A stretch of 64,000 nucleotides of DNA from the NCBI RefSeq assembly GCF_000373565.1, contig NZ_KB891800.1:227526-291525 (forward strand). The letters are read 5' to 3'. A model generated the notes under the pieces. The model had not been told where the DNA came from. It saw only the letters and a list, made by a program, of their open reading frames with translations, and ran no database searches. This DNA is from Streptomyces sp. HmicA12. GTDB taxonomy: Bacteria; Actinomycetota; Actinomycetes; Streptomycetales; Streptomycetaceae. Below, piece by piece: positions 47,092-55,465 of the stretch (position 1 is its first letter; every line of letters starts with the position of its first letter). A program made the position numbers and the translations under genes.

Positions 47092-48816
47092 GTGGCGGAA
47101 CGGAGCACGGCTGCCGTCGACGTGGCCGACAACAGCGGAGACGAACCGCTGACCGCCAAAGCGGACAAGGCGGAGCAGGCCACGGCCGACGGGGTGGCCG
47201 AGAGCGGGGAGCGGGACACGGTGGCGGCCGAGCCGTCGGCGGACACCGCCGAGACGGGCACGCACGTGAGCCCCGGCAAGCAGGCACCACCCGAGCTGCA
47301 CAGCGGGCACAAGCTCGCCAGGCGCTACCGGCTCGAAGAATGCGTCACCCGTCTGGACGGTTTCAGCAGCTGGCGCGCGGTGGACGAAAAACTCCGCCGC
47401 GCCGTCGGCGTGCACCTGCTGCCCGCCGACCATCCGCGGGCCCGCTCGGTGCTCGCCGCGGCCCGCTCGTCGGCGCTGCTGGGCGACCCCCGCTTCGTGC
47501 AGGTGCTGGACGCGGTCGAGGAGAACGACCTCGTCTACGTCGTCCACGAATGGCTTCCCGACGCCACCGAGCTGACCGCACTGCTCGCCGTGGGCACCCT
47601 CGACGCGCACGACGCGTACGAGATGGTCACGCAGGTCTCGCACGCCATGGCCGCCGCGCACCGCGAGGGCCTCGCGCACCTGCGGCTCACACCGAGCGCC
47701 GTACTGCGCACCTCCACCGGCCAGTGGCGCATCCGCGGCCTCGCCGTGAACGCGGCGCTGCGCGGCATCACCTCGGACACTCCGCAGCGCAGCGACGCCG
47801 AGGCGATCGGCGCGCTCCTGTACGCCTCCCTGACCCAGCGGTGGCCGTACGAGAACGACGCCTACGGCCTGTCCGGGCTACCCAAGGACGTCGGGCTCAT
47901 CGCCCCCGACCAGGTGCGGGCCGGCGTCCACCGCGGCCTCGCCGAGCTCGCCATGCGCGCCCTCGCCAACGACGGGGCCACCGCGTCCCGCCAGGAACCT
48001 CCGTGCACCACGCCGGAGGACCTGGTGAAGGCCATCGGCGAGATGCCCAAGATCCGCCCGCCGGAGCCCGCGTTCACCGCGCCCCCGGAGTACCAGCGGA
48101 CCACCTATCAGCAGGGCTCGTACGGCCGTCCTGCCGCGCCCGGCGTCACCCAGCCCGTGCCCACTCCGCCGGCCCCGCTGCAGAGCCGCACCGGCACGGT
48201 CCTCAAGTGGGCCGTCTCGGCGCTGCTGATCGCTGCTCTGGGTCTCGGCAGCTGGCAGCTCGCGGACGCCCTCATGGACCGCGGGAACACGAGCGGGACC
48301 GAGGAAACCCACACCACGGACGGCAACGACAAGGACGGCAAGAAGCTCACCAAGCCGCTCACCATTCAGAACGCCAAGGAGTACGTCGCCTCGGGCGACG
48401 CCCAGGCGCCGCTGGACGTCGCCAAGACGTACGACGCCGACAGCGACTCCTACTGGCGCACGTACGCCTTCCGGGACGGGCCCGAGATGGTCATAAAGCC
48501 GGGTGTCGGCATCGTCTACGACCTCGGTGCCACCAAGGCTGTGTCGGCCGCGTCGATAAAGTTCCGCTACGGCGGCGACCACACCACGGTCTCGCTGTAC
48601 GCGTCGGACTCGCTCAGCCCGTCCTCCGTGAACGGTCTGAAGCGGATCGGGCCCAAGACCGACACGACCGACACCTCGGCGAGCATCAAGGCCGACAAGC
48701 CGGTCAAGACGCGGTACGTGCTCGTATGGCTGACCGCGCTGCCCAAGGCGGGCCAAGATGGGTACAGCGGCGCCGGCTACAAGCAGGGCATCACGAACGT
48801 GAAGTTCACCGGCTGA
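47092..48816 (+). CDS. Membrane pseudokinase with an extracytoplasmic discoidin-like domain
   Basis: The 574-residue protein has a kinase-like domain (about 65-330) in which catalytic residues are lost: the HRD position reads HLR, DFG reads IRG, and the VAIK lysine is His. One membrane helix (VLKWAVSALLIAALGLGSWQ) and an outer beta domain follow. In M. tuberculosis the matching domain is fused to MviN and binds the regulator FhaA when phosphorylated. GTG 47092 has GGGGAGG upstream; GTG 47032 and 47059 are alternatives. Confidence 0.85.
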   Translation: MAERSTAAVDVADNSGDEPLTAKADKAEQATADGVAESGERDTVAAEPSADTAETGTHVSPGKQAPPELHSGHKLARRYRLEECVTRLDGFSSWRAVDEKLRRAVGVHLLPADHPRARSVLAAARSSALLGDPRFVQVLDAVEENDLVYVVHEWLPDATELTALLAVGTLDAHDAYEMVTQVSHAMAAAHREGLAHLRLTPSAVLRTSTGQWRIRGLAVNAALRGITSDTPQRSDAEAIGALLYASLTQRWPYENDAYGLSGLPKDVGLIAPDQVRAGVHRGLAELAMRALANDGATASRQEPPCTTPEDLVKAIGEMPKIRPPEPAFTAPPEYQRTTYQQGSYGRPAAPGVTQPVPTPPAPLQSRTGTVLKWAVSALLIAALGLGSWQLADALMDRGNTSGTEETHTTDGNDKDGKKLTKPLTIQNAKEYVASGDAQAPLDVAKTYDADSDSYWRTYAFRDGPEMVIKPGVGIVYDLGATKAVSAASIKFRYGGDHTTVSLYASDSLSPSSVNGLKRIGPKTDTTDTSASIKADKPVKTRYVLVWLTALPKAGQDGYSGAGYKQGITNVKFTG

Positions 48817-48851
48817 CGCGACAGGGCTCACCAGGGGGAGGGGGTTCGGCA

Positions 48852-49565
48852 GTGGACGACGCCTATGGCGGAGCGAGCGACCAGGACCTCCTCGCCCGCC
48901 ATGTCGCGGGGGACAAGGACGCCTTCGGCGAGATCGTGCGGCGGCACCGGGACCGGCTGTGGGCCGTGGCCCTGCGGACCCTGGGAGACCGGGAAGAGGC
49001 CGCGGACGCCGTGCAGGAAGCGCTCGTCTCGGCGTACCGCGCCGCGCACACCTTCCGCGGCCAGTCCGCCGTCACGACCTGGCTGCACCGCATCACGGTC
49101 AACGCGTGCCTGGACCGGGCCCGCAAGACGGCCTCCCGCAAGACCTCGCCCATGGACGACACCGAACGACTCGAGCAGCTCCTGGAGCCGCACGAGTCCG
49201 CGGCCGCGCCCGCCGAGCGCAACGATCTGCACCGCGAGCTCCTGGGTGCCCTGGAGTCCCTTCCGGCCGATCAGCGGGCCGCCCTGGTCCTCGTCGACAT
49301 GCAGGGCTATCCGGTGGCCGAGGCCGCCCGGATCCTCGATGTCCCCACAGGAACCGTCAAGAGTCGCTGTGCCCGCGGCAGAGCCCGGCTGCTTCCCCTC
49401 CTGACGCACCTGCGGACGGAGAGCCCGGACGAGGACAGTGGCGAGAACCCGCCCCCCGGAAGGAACCGGACGCAGGGGACATCCGTCCCACCCGCAGCGG
49501 GGCCTCGGGACGAGGCAGGACCACATGATTCGGCTGCGGTGAAGGGCGGAGGTGGACGAGCGTGA
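48852..49565 (+). CDS. sigM: ECF sigma factor SigM
   Basis: The 237-residue sigma factor has region 2 (FGEIVRRHRDRLWAVALRTLGDREEAADAVQEALVSAY) and region 4 (LPADQRAALVLVDMQGYPVAEAARILDVPTGTVKSR), and a Pro/Gly-rich tail of about 50 residues. GGGGAGGGGG precedes GTG 48852. Its stop overlaps the next GTG (GTGA), so sigma and anti-sigma are translationally coupled. The order pseudokinase-sigM-antisigma-trxB-trxA equals that of M. tuberculosis sigM. Confidence 0.94.
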   Translation: MDDAYGGASDQDLLARHVAGDKDAFGEIVRRHRDRLWAVALRTLGDREEAADAVQEALVSAYRAAHTFRGQSAVTTWLHRITVNACLDRARKTASRKTSPMDDTERLEQLLEPHESAAAPAERNDLHRELLGALESLPADQRAALVLVDMQGYPVAEAARILDVPTGTVKSRCARGRARLLPLLTHLRTESPDEDSGENPPPGRNRTQGTSVPPAAGPRDEAGPHDSAAVKGGGGRA

Positions 49566-50455
49566 CTTCCACGACCGACACGGCGGAACACCCGGAGGTC
49601 ACCGAGATCTCCGATCTCGCCGAGGGTCTGCTGCCGCCGTCCCGTACGTCCGACATCCGCCGGCATCTCGACGACTGTGTCCTCTGCGCCGATGTCTACT
49701 CCTCGCTGGAGGAGATCCGCGGGATGCTCGGCACGCTGCCGGACGTACCTCGGATGCCCGAGGACATCGCCGCGCGTATCGACGCGTCACTGGCGGCGGA
49801 AGCGCTCCTGGACACTGCTTCGTACGAGGACCGCGAGGACCGCGGGCGTGAAACGGTGCCTGTTTCACGTGAAACATCGGCCGAGCCCTCCGCCCCCTCA
49901 CCACGGCCCTCGGACCGCCCTGCCGGGCGTGCCCACTCCGCCACTGGCCCGGGCCGCAAGCCACGCACCGCACGGCGGCGCGCAGGTGCGGCCATCGGAG
50001 CCGTCCTGACGGTCGCCGCGATCGGCGCGGGCACCCTGTTCCTGCAGAGCGGAGACGGCACCTCGACTGCGGGCCACACGCCCGCGAGCGCCAGCGGTAC
50101 CACTTCGAGCTTCGCCAAGGGCACGCTGGAGACGAAGGTCTCGGAGCTGCTCCGGACCGAGACCACGTCGCTCGGCACGGAAGGCACCGGCCCCAGGACA
50201 CCGACCGTCCCGGCACTGCCGAAACGCGCCAAGACACCGCCCCCTTGCATCCAGCTGGGAACGCACCGCAGTGAGAGCCCGCTCGGGTTCAAGAAGGGCA
50301 CGTACGAGGGGAAGGACGCCTATCTCGTCGTGCTGCCCCACAAGACCGACCCTGATCACCAGGTCACCGCATTCATCGTCGATGCGTCCTGCACGTCGCA
50401 GGCCTCCGTCACGACGGGCAAGCTGCTGTACACCCACTCCTACAAGCGCGCCTGA
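49562..50455 (+). CDS. Anti-sigma factor (zinc-binding, membrane-anchored), SigM partner
   Basis: The 297-residue protein has an N-terminal ZAS-type motif HLDDCVLC (His-x3-Cys-x2-Cys), a membrane helix (AIGAVLTVAAIGAGTLFL) near residues 140-160, and an outer domain. GTG 49562 overlaps the sigM stop by 4 bp. Between the zinc motif and the membrane helix the DNA holds an exact parS site, read as PVSRETS. The protein is likely RsmA-like, releasing SigM on an envelope signal. Confidence 0.88.
   Translation: MTSTTDTAEHPEVTEISDLAEGLLPPSRTSDIRRHLDDCVLCADVYSSLEEIRGMLGTLPDVPRMPEDIAARIDASLAAEALLDTASYEDREDRGRETVPVSRETSAEPSAPSPRPSDRPAGRAHSATGPGRKPRTARRRAGAAIGAVLTVAAIGAGTLFLQSGDGTSTAGHTPASASGTTSSFAKGTLETKVSELLRTETTSLGTEGTGPRTPTVPALPKRAKTPPPCIQLGTHRSESPLGFKKGTYEGKDAYLVVLPHKTDPDHQVTAFIVDASCTSQASVTTGKLLYTHSYKRA
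49862..49875. other. parS: parS site (exact) inside the anti-sigma gene
   Basis: GTTTCACGTGAAAC is read in frame as Val-Ser-Arg-Glu-Thr. It lies in the stretch encoding the flexible linker. Confidence 0.93.
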
Positions 50456-50497
50456 AGGGCGCCCGAACGCACTCCCGACGTGCGCCCGGACACGTCG

Positions 50498-50523
50498 GGA
50501 ATGCATGCCCCGTAGGATCCGTT
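50498..50523 (+). promoter_or_regulatory. SigR-type promoter of trxBA
   Basis: GGAAT (50498-50502) and GTT (50521-50523) are separated by 18 bp, matching the SigR consensus. The trxBA operon of S. coelicolor is a known SigR target induced by disulfide stress. Confidence 0.9.
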
Positions 50524-50597
50524 GGGTGGGGTGAGAGTCCTGAGAAGAGGCTCACCCGGCAGTACGCAGCAGTCCCGCAGAGACGAGGAATCAAGCC

Positions 50598-51575
50598 GTG
50601 AGCGACGTCCGTAACGTGATCATCATCGGCTCCGGGCCCGCCGGCTACACGGCGGCGCTCTACACCGCGCGCGCGTCGCTGAAGCCGCTGGTGTTCGAGG
50701 GCGCCGTCACCGCTGGTGGCGCGCTGATGAACACCACCGAGGTGGAGAACTTCCCCGGCTTCCAGGACGGCATCATGGGCCCCGAGCTCATGGACAACAT
50801 GCGGGGCCAGGCCGAGCGCTTCGGCGCCGAGCTCGTCCCCGACGACGTCGTGGCCGTCGACCTGTCCGGTGAGATCAAGACCGTGACGGACACCTCGGGC
50901 ACCGTGCACCGCGCGAAGGCCGTCATCGTGACCACCGGCTCGCAGCACCGCAAGCTGGGCCTGCCGAACGAGGACGCGCTGTCGGGCCGTGGCGTCTCCT
51001 GGTGCGCGACCTGTGACGGGTTCTTCTTCAAGGACCAGGACATCGCCGTGATCGGCGGCGGCGACACCGCGATGGAGGAGGCCACCTTCCTCTCGCGCTT
51101 CGCCAAGTCCGTGACGATCGTCCACCGCCGCGACACCCTGCGCGCCTCCAAGGCGATGCAGGATCGCGCCATCGCCGACCCGAAGATCAAGTTCGTCTGG
51201 GACAGCGAGGTCGCCGAGATCAAGGGCGACCCGAAGCTCGCCGGTCTGACGCTGCGCAACCTGAAGACGGGCGAGACGTCCGAGCTGCCGGTGACGGGTC
51301 TGTTCATCGCGATCGGCCACGACCCGCGCACGGAGCTCTTCAAGGGCCAGCTGGAGCTGGACGACGAGGGCTACCTGAAGGTCCAGGCCCCGTCGACGCA
51401 GACGAACCTGACCGGTGTCTTCGGCGCCGGCGACGTCGTGGACCACACCTACCGCCAGGCGATCACGGCGGCCGGCACCGGCTGCTCCGCCGCTCTCGAC
51501 GCCGAGCGCTTCCTGGCCGCGCTCGCCGACGGTGAGGCCGCCGAGCCCGAGAAGACCCAGACCGCCAGCGTCTGA
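50598..51575 (+). CDS. trxB: Thioredoxin reductase
   Basis: The 325-residue NADPH-dependent flavoprotein has FAD motif [11 protein letters not shown], redox pair C136-A-T-C139, and NADPH motif [10 protein letters not shown]. It reduces TrxA. RBS-like GAGACGAGG lies upstream of GTG 50598. It is followed by trxA after 46 bp and expressed from the SigR promoter. Confidence 0.97.
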   Translation: MSDVRNVIIIGSGPAGYTAALYTARASLKPLVFEGAVTAGGALMNTTEVENFPGFQDGIMGPELMDNMRGQAERFGAELVPDDVVAVDLSGEIKTVTDTSGTVHRAKAVIVTTGSQHRKLGLPNEDALSGRGVSWCATCDGFFFKDQDIAVIGGGDTAMEEATFLSRFAKSVTIVHRRDTLRASKAMQDRAIADPKIKFVWDSEVAEIKGDPKLAGLTLRNLKTGETSELPVTGLFIAIGHDPRTELFKGQLELDDEGYLKVQAPSTQTNLTGVFGAGDVVDHTYRQAITAAGTGCSAALDAERFLAALADGEAAEPEKTQTASV

Positions 51576-51621
51576 TCCGCACTCCCCACCACCGCACCAC
51601 CCAAGAAATGAGGAGCCCGCT

Positions 51622-51954
51622 GTGGCCGGCAACCTGAAGAACGTGACGGACGCCTCCTTCGACGAGGACGTCCTCAAGAGCGACAAGCCCGTCCTGGTGG
51701 ACTTCTGGGCCGCCTGGTGCGGTCCGTGCCGCCAGATCGCCCCGTCGCTCGAGGCGATCGCGTCCGAGTACGGCGACAAGATCGAGGTCGTCAAGCTCAA
51801 CATCGACGAGAACCCGGGCACGGCCGCCAAGTACGGCGTCATGTCGATCCCGACCCTGAACGTCTACCAGGGTGGCGAGGTCGCCAAGACCATCGTCGGT
51901 GCCAAGCCGAAGGCCGCGATCGTTCGCGACCTGGAGGACTTCATCGCGGAGTAA
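51622..51954 (+). CDS. trxA: Thioredoxin
   Basis: The 110-residue protein has the active-site WCGPC (Cys33, Cys36) and the conserved cis-Pro region MSIPTLNVY. AGGAG precedes GTG 51622. Second gene of the trxBA operon. A parS site and a terminator follow. Confidence 0.97.
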   Translation: MAGNLKNVTDASFDEDVLKSDKPVLVDFWAAWCGPCRQIAPSLEAIASEYGDKIEVVKLNIDENPGTAAKYGVMSIPTLNVYQGGEVAKTIVGAKPKAAIVRDLEDFIAE

Positions 51955-51990
51955 TGCTCCTGCGACGCCGTTTCACGGACGGCAGACGCT

Positions 51991-52004
51991 GTTTCACGTG
52001 AAAC
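51991..52004. other. parS: parS site (exact)
   Basis: GTTTCACGTGAAAC lies in the convergent gap between trxA and the GNAT gene. A half site (GTTTCAC) lies 20 bp upstream. Confidence 0.92.
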
Positions 52005-52006
52005 AT

Positions 52007-52037
52007 GAACGGGCCAACCCACCGGGTTGGCCCGTTC
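52007..52037. terminator. Bidirectional terminator between trxA and the GNAT gene
   Basis: GAACGGGCCAACCC and GGGTTGGCCCGTTC form a 14-bp perfect stem with a 3-nt loop. It abuts the parS site. Confidence 0.88.
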
Positions 52038-52051
52038 GGCGTTCTGCCGCC

Positions 52052-52669
52052 TCACAGCGGCCGGAGCGCAGGCTCCTTCTGCACAGCCCCCAAGAGCCGG
52101 TCCAGCGCCATCTCCACGTCCTCTTTCCAGGACAGGGTCGTGCGCAGTTCGAGCCGGAGCCGCGGGTACGAGGGATGGGGACGGACCGTTTTGAATCCGA
52201 CGGCCAGCAGATGGTCAGCGGGCAGCAGACAGGACGGTTCCTTCCACTGCGCGTCGCCGAACGCTTCGATCGCCTTGAAGCCTCGCCGCAGCAGGTCCTT
52301 GGCGACGGTCTGGACGATGACTCTCCCCAGCCCCTGCCCTTGATGACTCGGCATGATCCAGGCCGTCATCAGCTGGACGGCATCAGGAGACACCGGGCTC
52401 GTCGGGAACGAGAGGGACCGCGGGACATAAGCGGGCGGCGCGTAGAGCACGAAGCCGACCGGTACGTCGTCGACGTAGACGACGCGACCGCAGGAGCCCC
52501 ACTCCAGCAGGACCGCCGAGATCCACGCTTCCTTCTCCAGCTCCGGCGTTCCCGCCTTCAGCGCGGCTTGGCCGCTGACCGGATCCAGTTCCCAGAAGAC
52601 ACACGACCGGCACCGCTCGGGAAGGTCCGGGAGGTTGTCCAGCGTGAGCGGTACGAGCCGACGCCCCAT
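52052..52669 (-). CDS. GNAT-family N-acetyltransferase
   Basis: The 205-residue protein begins with an unusual Cys motif (CRSCVFWE) and has the acetyl-CoA loop HQGQGLGRVIVQTVAKDL and an AVGFKTVRPHP end typical of a GNAT subfamily near trxA-parB in Streptomyces. GAGGAA lies 10 nt before ATG 52669. The substrate is unknown. Confidence 0.83.
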   Translation of the reverse strand: MGRRLVPLTLDNLPDLPERCRSCVFWELDPVSGQAALKAGTPELEKEAWISAVLLEWGSCGRVVYVDDVPVGFVLYAPPAYVPRSLSFPTSPVSPDAVQLMTAWIMPSHQGQGLGRVIVQTVAKDLLRRGFKAIEAFGDAQWKEPSCLLPADHLLAVGFKTVRPHPSYPRLRLELRTTLSWKEDVEMALDRLLGAVQKEPALRPL

Positions 52670-52815
52670 GAAGGCAGTTCCTCGCTTCCTTCGCCCGCCG
52701 CGACGCGGGCGGCTGTCAGAGCGCTCCGTTCCCTGAGCAGGCTGCCGACGAATCCGCCGACGGCGCCCAGTCCGAGACCTGCGGTCATCAGTCCGGTGCG
52801 ACTCACCGATCGCAT
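52558..52815 (-). CDS. Possible small membrane protein overlapping the GNAT gene
   Basis: An 85-residue frame has a strong ribosome binding site (AAGGGGAGG, 7 nt before ATG 52815) and a Gly-rich helix MTAGLGLGAVGGFVGSLL in the N-terminal third. The last third overlaps the GNAT start by 112 bp in another frame and has no protein-like character, so the true end could have been moved by a frameshift. Confidence 0.4.
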   Translation of the reverse strand: MRSVSRTGLMTAGLGLGAVGGFVGSLLRERSALTAARVAAGEGSEELPSWGVGSYRSRWTTSRTFPSGAGRVSSGNWIRSAAKPR

Positions 52816-52910
52816 GACCCCGCCTCCCCTTGAGGTGCTGTCGGGTGGATGCGCTCTTCCCGGTCGCATCGTAACCACGATGCGATTCCATCGATACCGT
52901 AAGAAAGCAA

Positions 52911-52953
52911 AGAGCGGGCCGTGTTCCGGTACACACCGGACACGGCCCGCTCT
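52911..52953 (-). terminator. parB terminator
   Basis: AGAGCGGGCCGTGTTCCGGT pairs with ACCGGACACGGCCCGCTCT with one bulge. On the minus strand it is followed by a T-rich run (TTTGCTTTCTT). Confidence 0.88.
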
Positions 52954-52969
52954 CACTGCCGCAGGACCG

Positions 52970-54070
52970 TCAGTCCTGCTCGTCTTCCTCGGTCTCCTCG
53001 GAGAGCCCGTTCTGGAGAACCGGTCCTTCGCCCGGAGCGAGCGTGCCGAGGATGCGCTCCAGATCGTCCATCGAGGCGAACTCGACGACGATCTTGCCCT
53101 TCTTCTGTCCCAGGTCGACCTTCACCCGCGTCTCGAAGCGGTCCGAGAGACGCGTCGCGAGGGTGCTCAGTGCCGGGGAGACACGCGCACCGGCCCTCGG
53201 CCCCTTGGCCCGCGCCGTGCTCGTGGGCCGGGAGCCCATGAGGGTCACGATCTCCTCGACCGCACGCACGGAGAGCCCCTCGGCGACGATGCGGTGAGCG
53301 AGACGATCCTGCTCCTCCGAGTCGTCGACGGAGAGCAGCGCACGGGCGTGACCCGCGGACAGCACTCCCGCGGCGACGCGGCGCTGCACGGCAGGCGAGA
53401 GCTTCAGCAGACGCAGCGTGTTGGAGACCTGCGGGCGGGAACGGCCGATGCGGTCCGCCAGCTGGTCGTGCGTGCAGTTGAAGTCCTTGAGCAACTGGTC
53501 GTAGGCGGCAGCCTCTTCCAGCGGGTTGAGCTGAGCCCGGTGCAGGTTCTCCAGGAGCGCGTCGAGAAGGAGCTTCTCGTCATCCGTGGCGCGCACGATG
53601 GCCGGGATCCGCTCGAGCCCCGCCTCACGGGTCGCCCTCCAGCGCCGCTCGCCCATGATGAGCTCGTAGCGCGCGGGTCCTACCTGTCGTACGACGACAG
53701 GCTGCAGCAGGCCGACTTCCTTGATGGACGTGACCAGTTCGGCGAGGGCGTCCTCGTCGAACACATCACGCGGCTGGCGCGGGTTGGGCGTGATCGCGTC
53801 GAGCGGCAGCTCGGCGAAGTGCGCGCCCGCGGGCCGGTCGAACTCCTCCGTGCCGCTGTTCGGCGCTTCGGTTTCCCGTGAAACATCGCTCTGCGCCAGC
53901 GATGCCACCTTCGCCGCGGCCACTCCACGCTCTGCCGTCAGTACCGGAACCGCGGTCGGAGAAGCCGAAGCTCCTCGCGCCGGGGCGGCCGGCGCCGACT
54001 GCTCAGGCGTGGGTGCAGCCGGGATCAGTGCACCGAGGCCACGGCCCAGTCCCCTCCGTCGATCGCTCAC
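52970..54070 (-). CDS. parB: Chromosome-partitioning protein ParB
   Basis: The 366-residue parS-binding CTPase has the N-terminal ParA-contact motif [11 protein letters not shown] (7-17), the CTP motif GERRWRAT (140-147) and a helix-turn-helix at about 201-222 ([19 protein letters not shown]). GTG 54070 overlaps the parA stop by 4 bp (GTGA), indicating coupled translation. Its own N-terminal linker DNA holds a one-mismatch parS copy (VSRET, 63-67). Confidence 0.97.
   Translation of the reverse strand: MSDRRRGLGRGLGALIPAAPTPEQSAPAAPARGASASPTAVPVLTAERGVAAAKVASLAQSDVSRETEAPNSGTEEFDRPAGAHFAELPLDAITPNPRQPRDVFDEDALAELVTSIKEVGLLQPVVVRQVGPARYELIMGERRWRATREAGLERIPAIVRATDDEKLLLDALLENLHRAQLNPLEEAAAYDQLLKDFNCTHDQLADRIGRSRPQVSNTLRLLKLSPAVQRRVAAGVLSAGHARALLSVDDSEEQDRLAHRIVAEGLSVRAVEEIVTLMGSRPTSTARAKGPRAGARVSPALSTLATRLSDRFETRVKVDLGQKKGKIVVEFASMDDLERILGTLAPGEGPVLQNGLSEETEEDEQD
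53869..53882. other. parS: parS-like site with one mismatch in parB
   Basis: GTTTCCCGTGAAAC differs at one position and is read on the minus strand as Val-Ser-Arg-Glu-Thr. Confidence 0.7.
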
Positions 54071-55143
54071 TGAATACCCTCCGGCGTGCTCTGCTGGTCA
54101 AGTTGAGTGCCCGTGTGGGCATGCTGGGCGTCGTAGTGGATACCGACGCCGCGCAGTGCCATCTCCCGCGCCGCTTCGAGGTAGGAGAGCGCACCGCTCG
54201 ATCCCGGATCGTAAGTCAGCACGGTCTGTCCGTAGCTCGGCGCCTCCGAGATACGGACCGAACGAGGAATGCTCGTCCGCAGAACCTCGCCACCGAAGTG
54301 GTTGCGGACCTCATCGGCGACCTGGGAAGCCAGCCGGGTGCGTCCGTCGTACATCGTGAGCAGGATCGTCGAGACGTGCAGCGTGGGGTTGAGGTGCCCC
54401 CGTACGAGATCCACGTTGCGCAGGAGCTGGCCGAGGCCCTCCAGCGCGTAGTACTCGCACTGGATCGGAATCAGCACCTCCGCCCCCGCGACCAGAGCGT
54501 TGACCGTCAACAGGCCGAGCGACGGCGGGCAGTCGATGAGGATGTAGTCCAGCGGCTGCTCGTACGCCTGGATGGCTCGCTGCAGCCGGCTCTCACGTGC
54601 CACCAGAGAGACCAGCTCGATCTCCGCACCGGCGAGATCGATCGTGGCCGGAGCGCAGAAGAGGCCTTCCACATCCGCGACGGGCTGGACGACGTCGGAG
54701 AGCGGCTTGCTCTCCACCAACACGTCATAGATGGACGGCACTTCGGCGTGGTGGTCGATCCCCAGAGCCGTGGAGGCATTGCCCTGTGGGTCCAGGTCGA
54801 TCACCAGGACGCGTGCCCCATGCAGCGCGAGCGAGGCGGCAAGGTTGACCGTTGTCGTGGTCTTGCCCACCCCGCCCTTCTGATTGGCCACCACCATGAC
54901 GCGGGTCTGCTCAGGACGTGGCAGGCCCTCGCCTGCGCGACCGAGAGCTTCCACTGCCAGTTGGGCAGCGCGACCGATGGGGGTGTCGTCCATCGGGGGC
55001 GGTGTTTCACGTGAAACATCCTCCCCCGCCGACTCGGTACGGGGACCGGGGACCGGATCGGTCATCGGTCCCGCGATGTTGGCGTCGGACCGCAAGGATT
55101 CACTCTCCTCGACTTCAGGCTCGCAATGAACAGAGCCTCCCAT
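54067..55143 (-). CDS. parA: Chromosome-partitioning ATPase ParA
   Basis: The 358-residue Walker ATPase moves ParB-parS complexes. The deviant Walker A motif is [11 protein letters not shown] (Lys94); [10 protein letters not shown] and [12 protein letters not shown] follow. The N-terminus of about 80 residues is acidic and contains VSRET at 43-47, coded by an exact parS. ATG 55143 ([10 protein letters not shown]) was chosen by likeness to the S. coelicolor protein; GAAGG is a weak binding site, and 54993 is a shorter alternative. An upstream in-frame stretch to 55341 exists. Confidence 0.93.
   Translation of the reverse strand: MGGSVHCEPEVEESESLRSDANIAGPMTDPVPGPRTESAGEDVSRETPPPMDDTPIGRAAQLAVEALGRAGEGLPRPEQTRVMVVANQKGGVGKTTTTVNLAASLALHGARVLVIDLDPQGNASTALGIDHHAEVPSIYDVLVESKPLSDVVQPVADVEGLFCAPATIDLAGAEIELVSLVARESRLQRAIQAYEQPLDYILIDCPPSLGLLTVNALVAGAEVLIPIQCEYYALEGLGQLLRNVDLVRGHLNPTLHVSTILLTMYDGRTRLASQVADEVRNHFGGEVLRTSIPRSVRISEAPSYGQTVLTYDPGSSGALSYLEAAREMALRGVGIHYDAQHAHTGTQLDQQSTPEGIQ
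55004..55017. other. parS: parS site (exact) inside parA
   Basis: GTTTCACGTGAAAC in parA codons 43-47, read on the minus strand as Val-Ser-Arg-Glu-Thr. Confidence 0.93.
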
Positions 55144-55197
55144 GCCTTCGGGGTCGAGAACCAGCGAGGCCCGGTCTTCTGTGGATGAATCCCCTTC

Positions 55198-55206
55198 TGT
55201 GGACAA
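55198..55206 (-). promoter_or_regulatory. DnaA box upstream of parA
   Basis: The minus strand reads TTGTCCACA, the preferred DnaA box of Streptomyces, 55 bp upstream of the chosen parA start. Confidence 0.7.
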
Positions 55207-55301
55207 CTTCGTGTCCGTATTGAGGGATCCACGGGGTCGTCGGTCGCGGGGAGCGGCCGCTGCGCGGCCGCGACTGATGATGCCATGCAGCAGTGAGCGA
55301 C

Positions 55302-55315
55302 GTTTCACGTGAAAC
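55302..55315. other. parS: parS site (exact) upstream of parA
   Basis: GTTTCACGTGAAAC lies 159 bp upstream of the chosen parA start codon, in the promoter/leader region. Confidence 0.93.
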
Positions 55316-55465
55316 ACGATGCACCGCAGCCCAGTGCGCACCCGTGCGACACCCCGAGATGCGTACGTTTGACAGCTTTTGTGGAGTACCGCTGGTCGTC
55401 AGGACGGATCAGCGGTACTCATCATCACCGCGCCCGAAATACAGCACGGTCCAGCGGTTCAGCGG

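Larger units (their letters stand above)
55144..55465. promoter_or_regulatory. parAB upstream region
   Basis: The 322-bp gap between parA and rsmG holds TGTGGACAA (55198-55206), the complement of the exact Streptomyces DnaA box TTGTCCACA, and a variant TGTGGATGA (55180-55188). It also holds a GC-rich hairpin GCGGCCGC-tgc-GCGGCCGC (55253-55271) and a parS site (55302-55315). Known Streptomyces biology has two parAB promoters, one developmental; their boxes could not be fixed here. Confidence 0.65.

Noticed and set aside
46404..48851. A 1053-residue frame that starts inside murJ and runs into sigM
   Set aside because: Only the part after GTG 48852 is SigM; the rest is a shadow of murJ and the pseudokinase gene.
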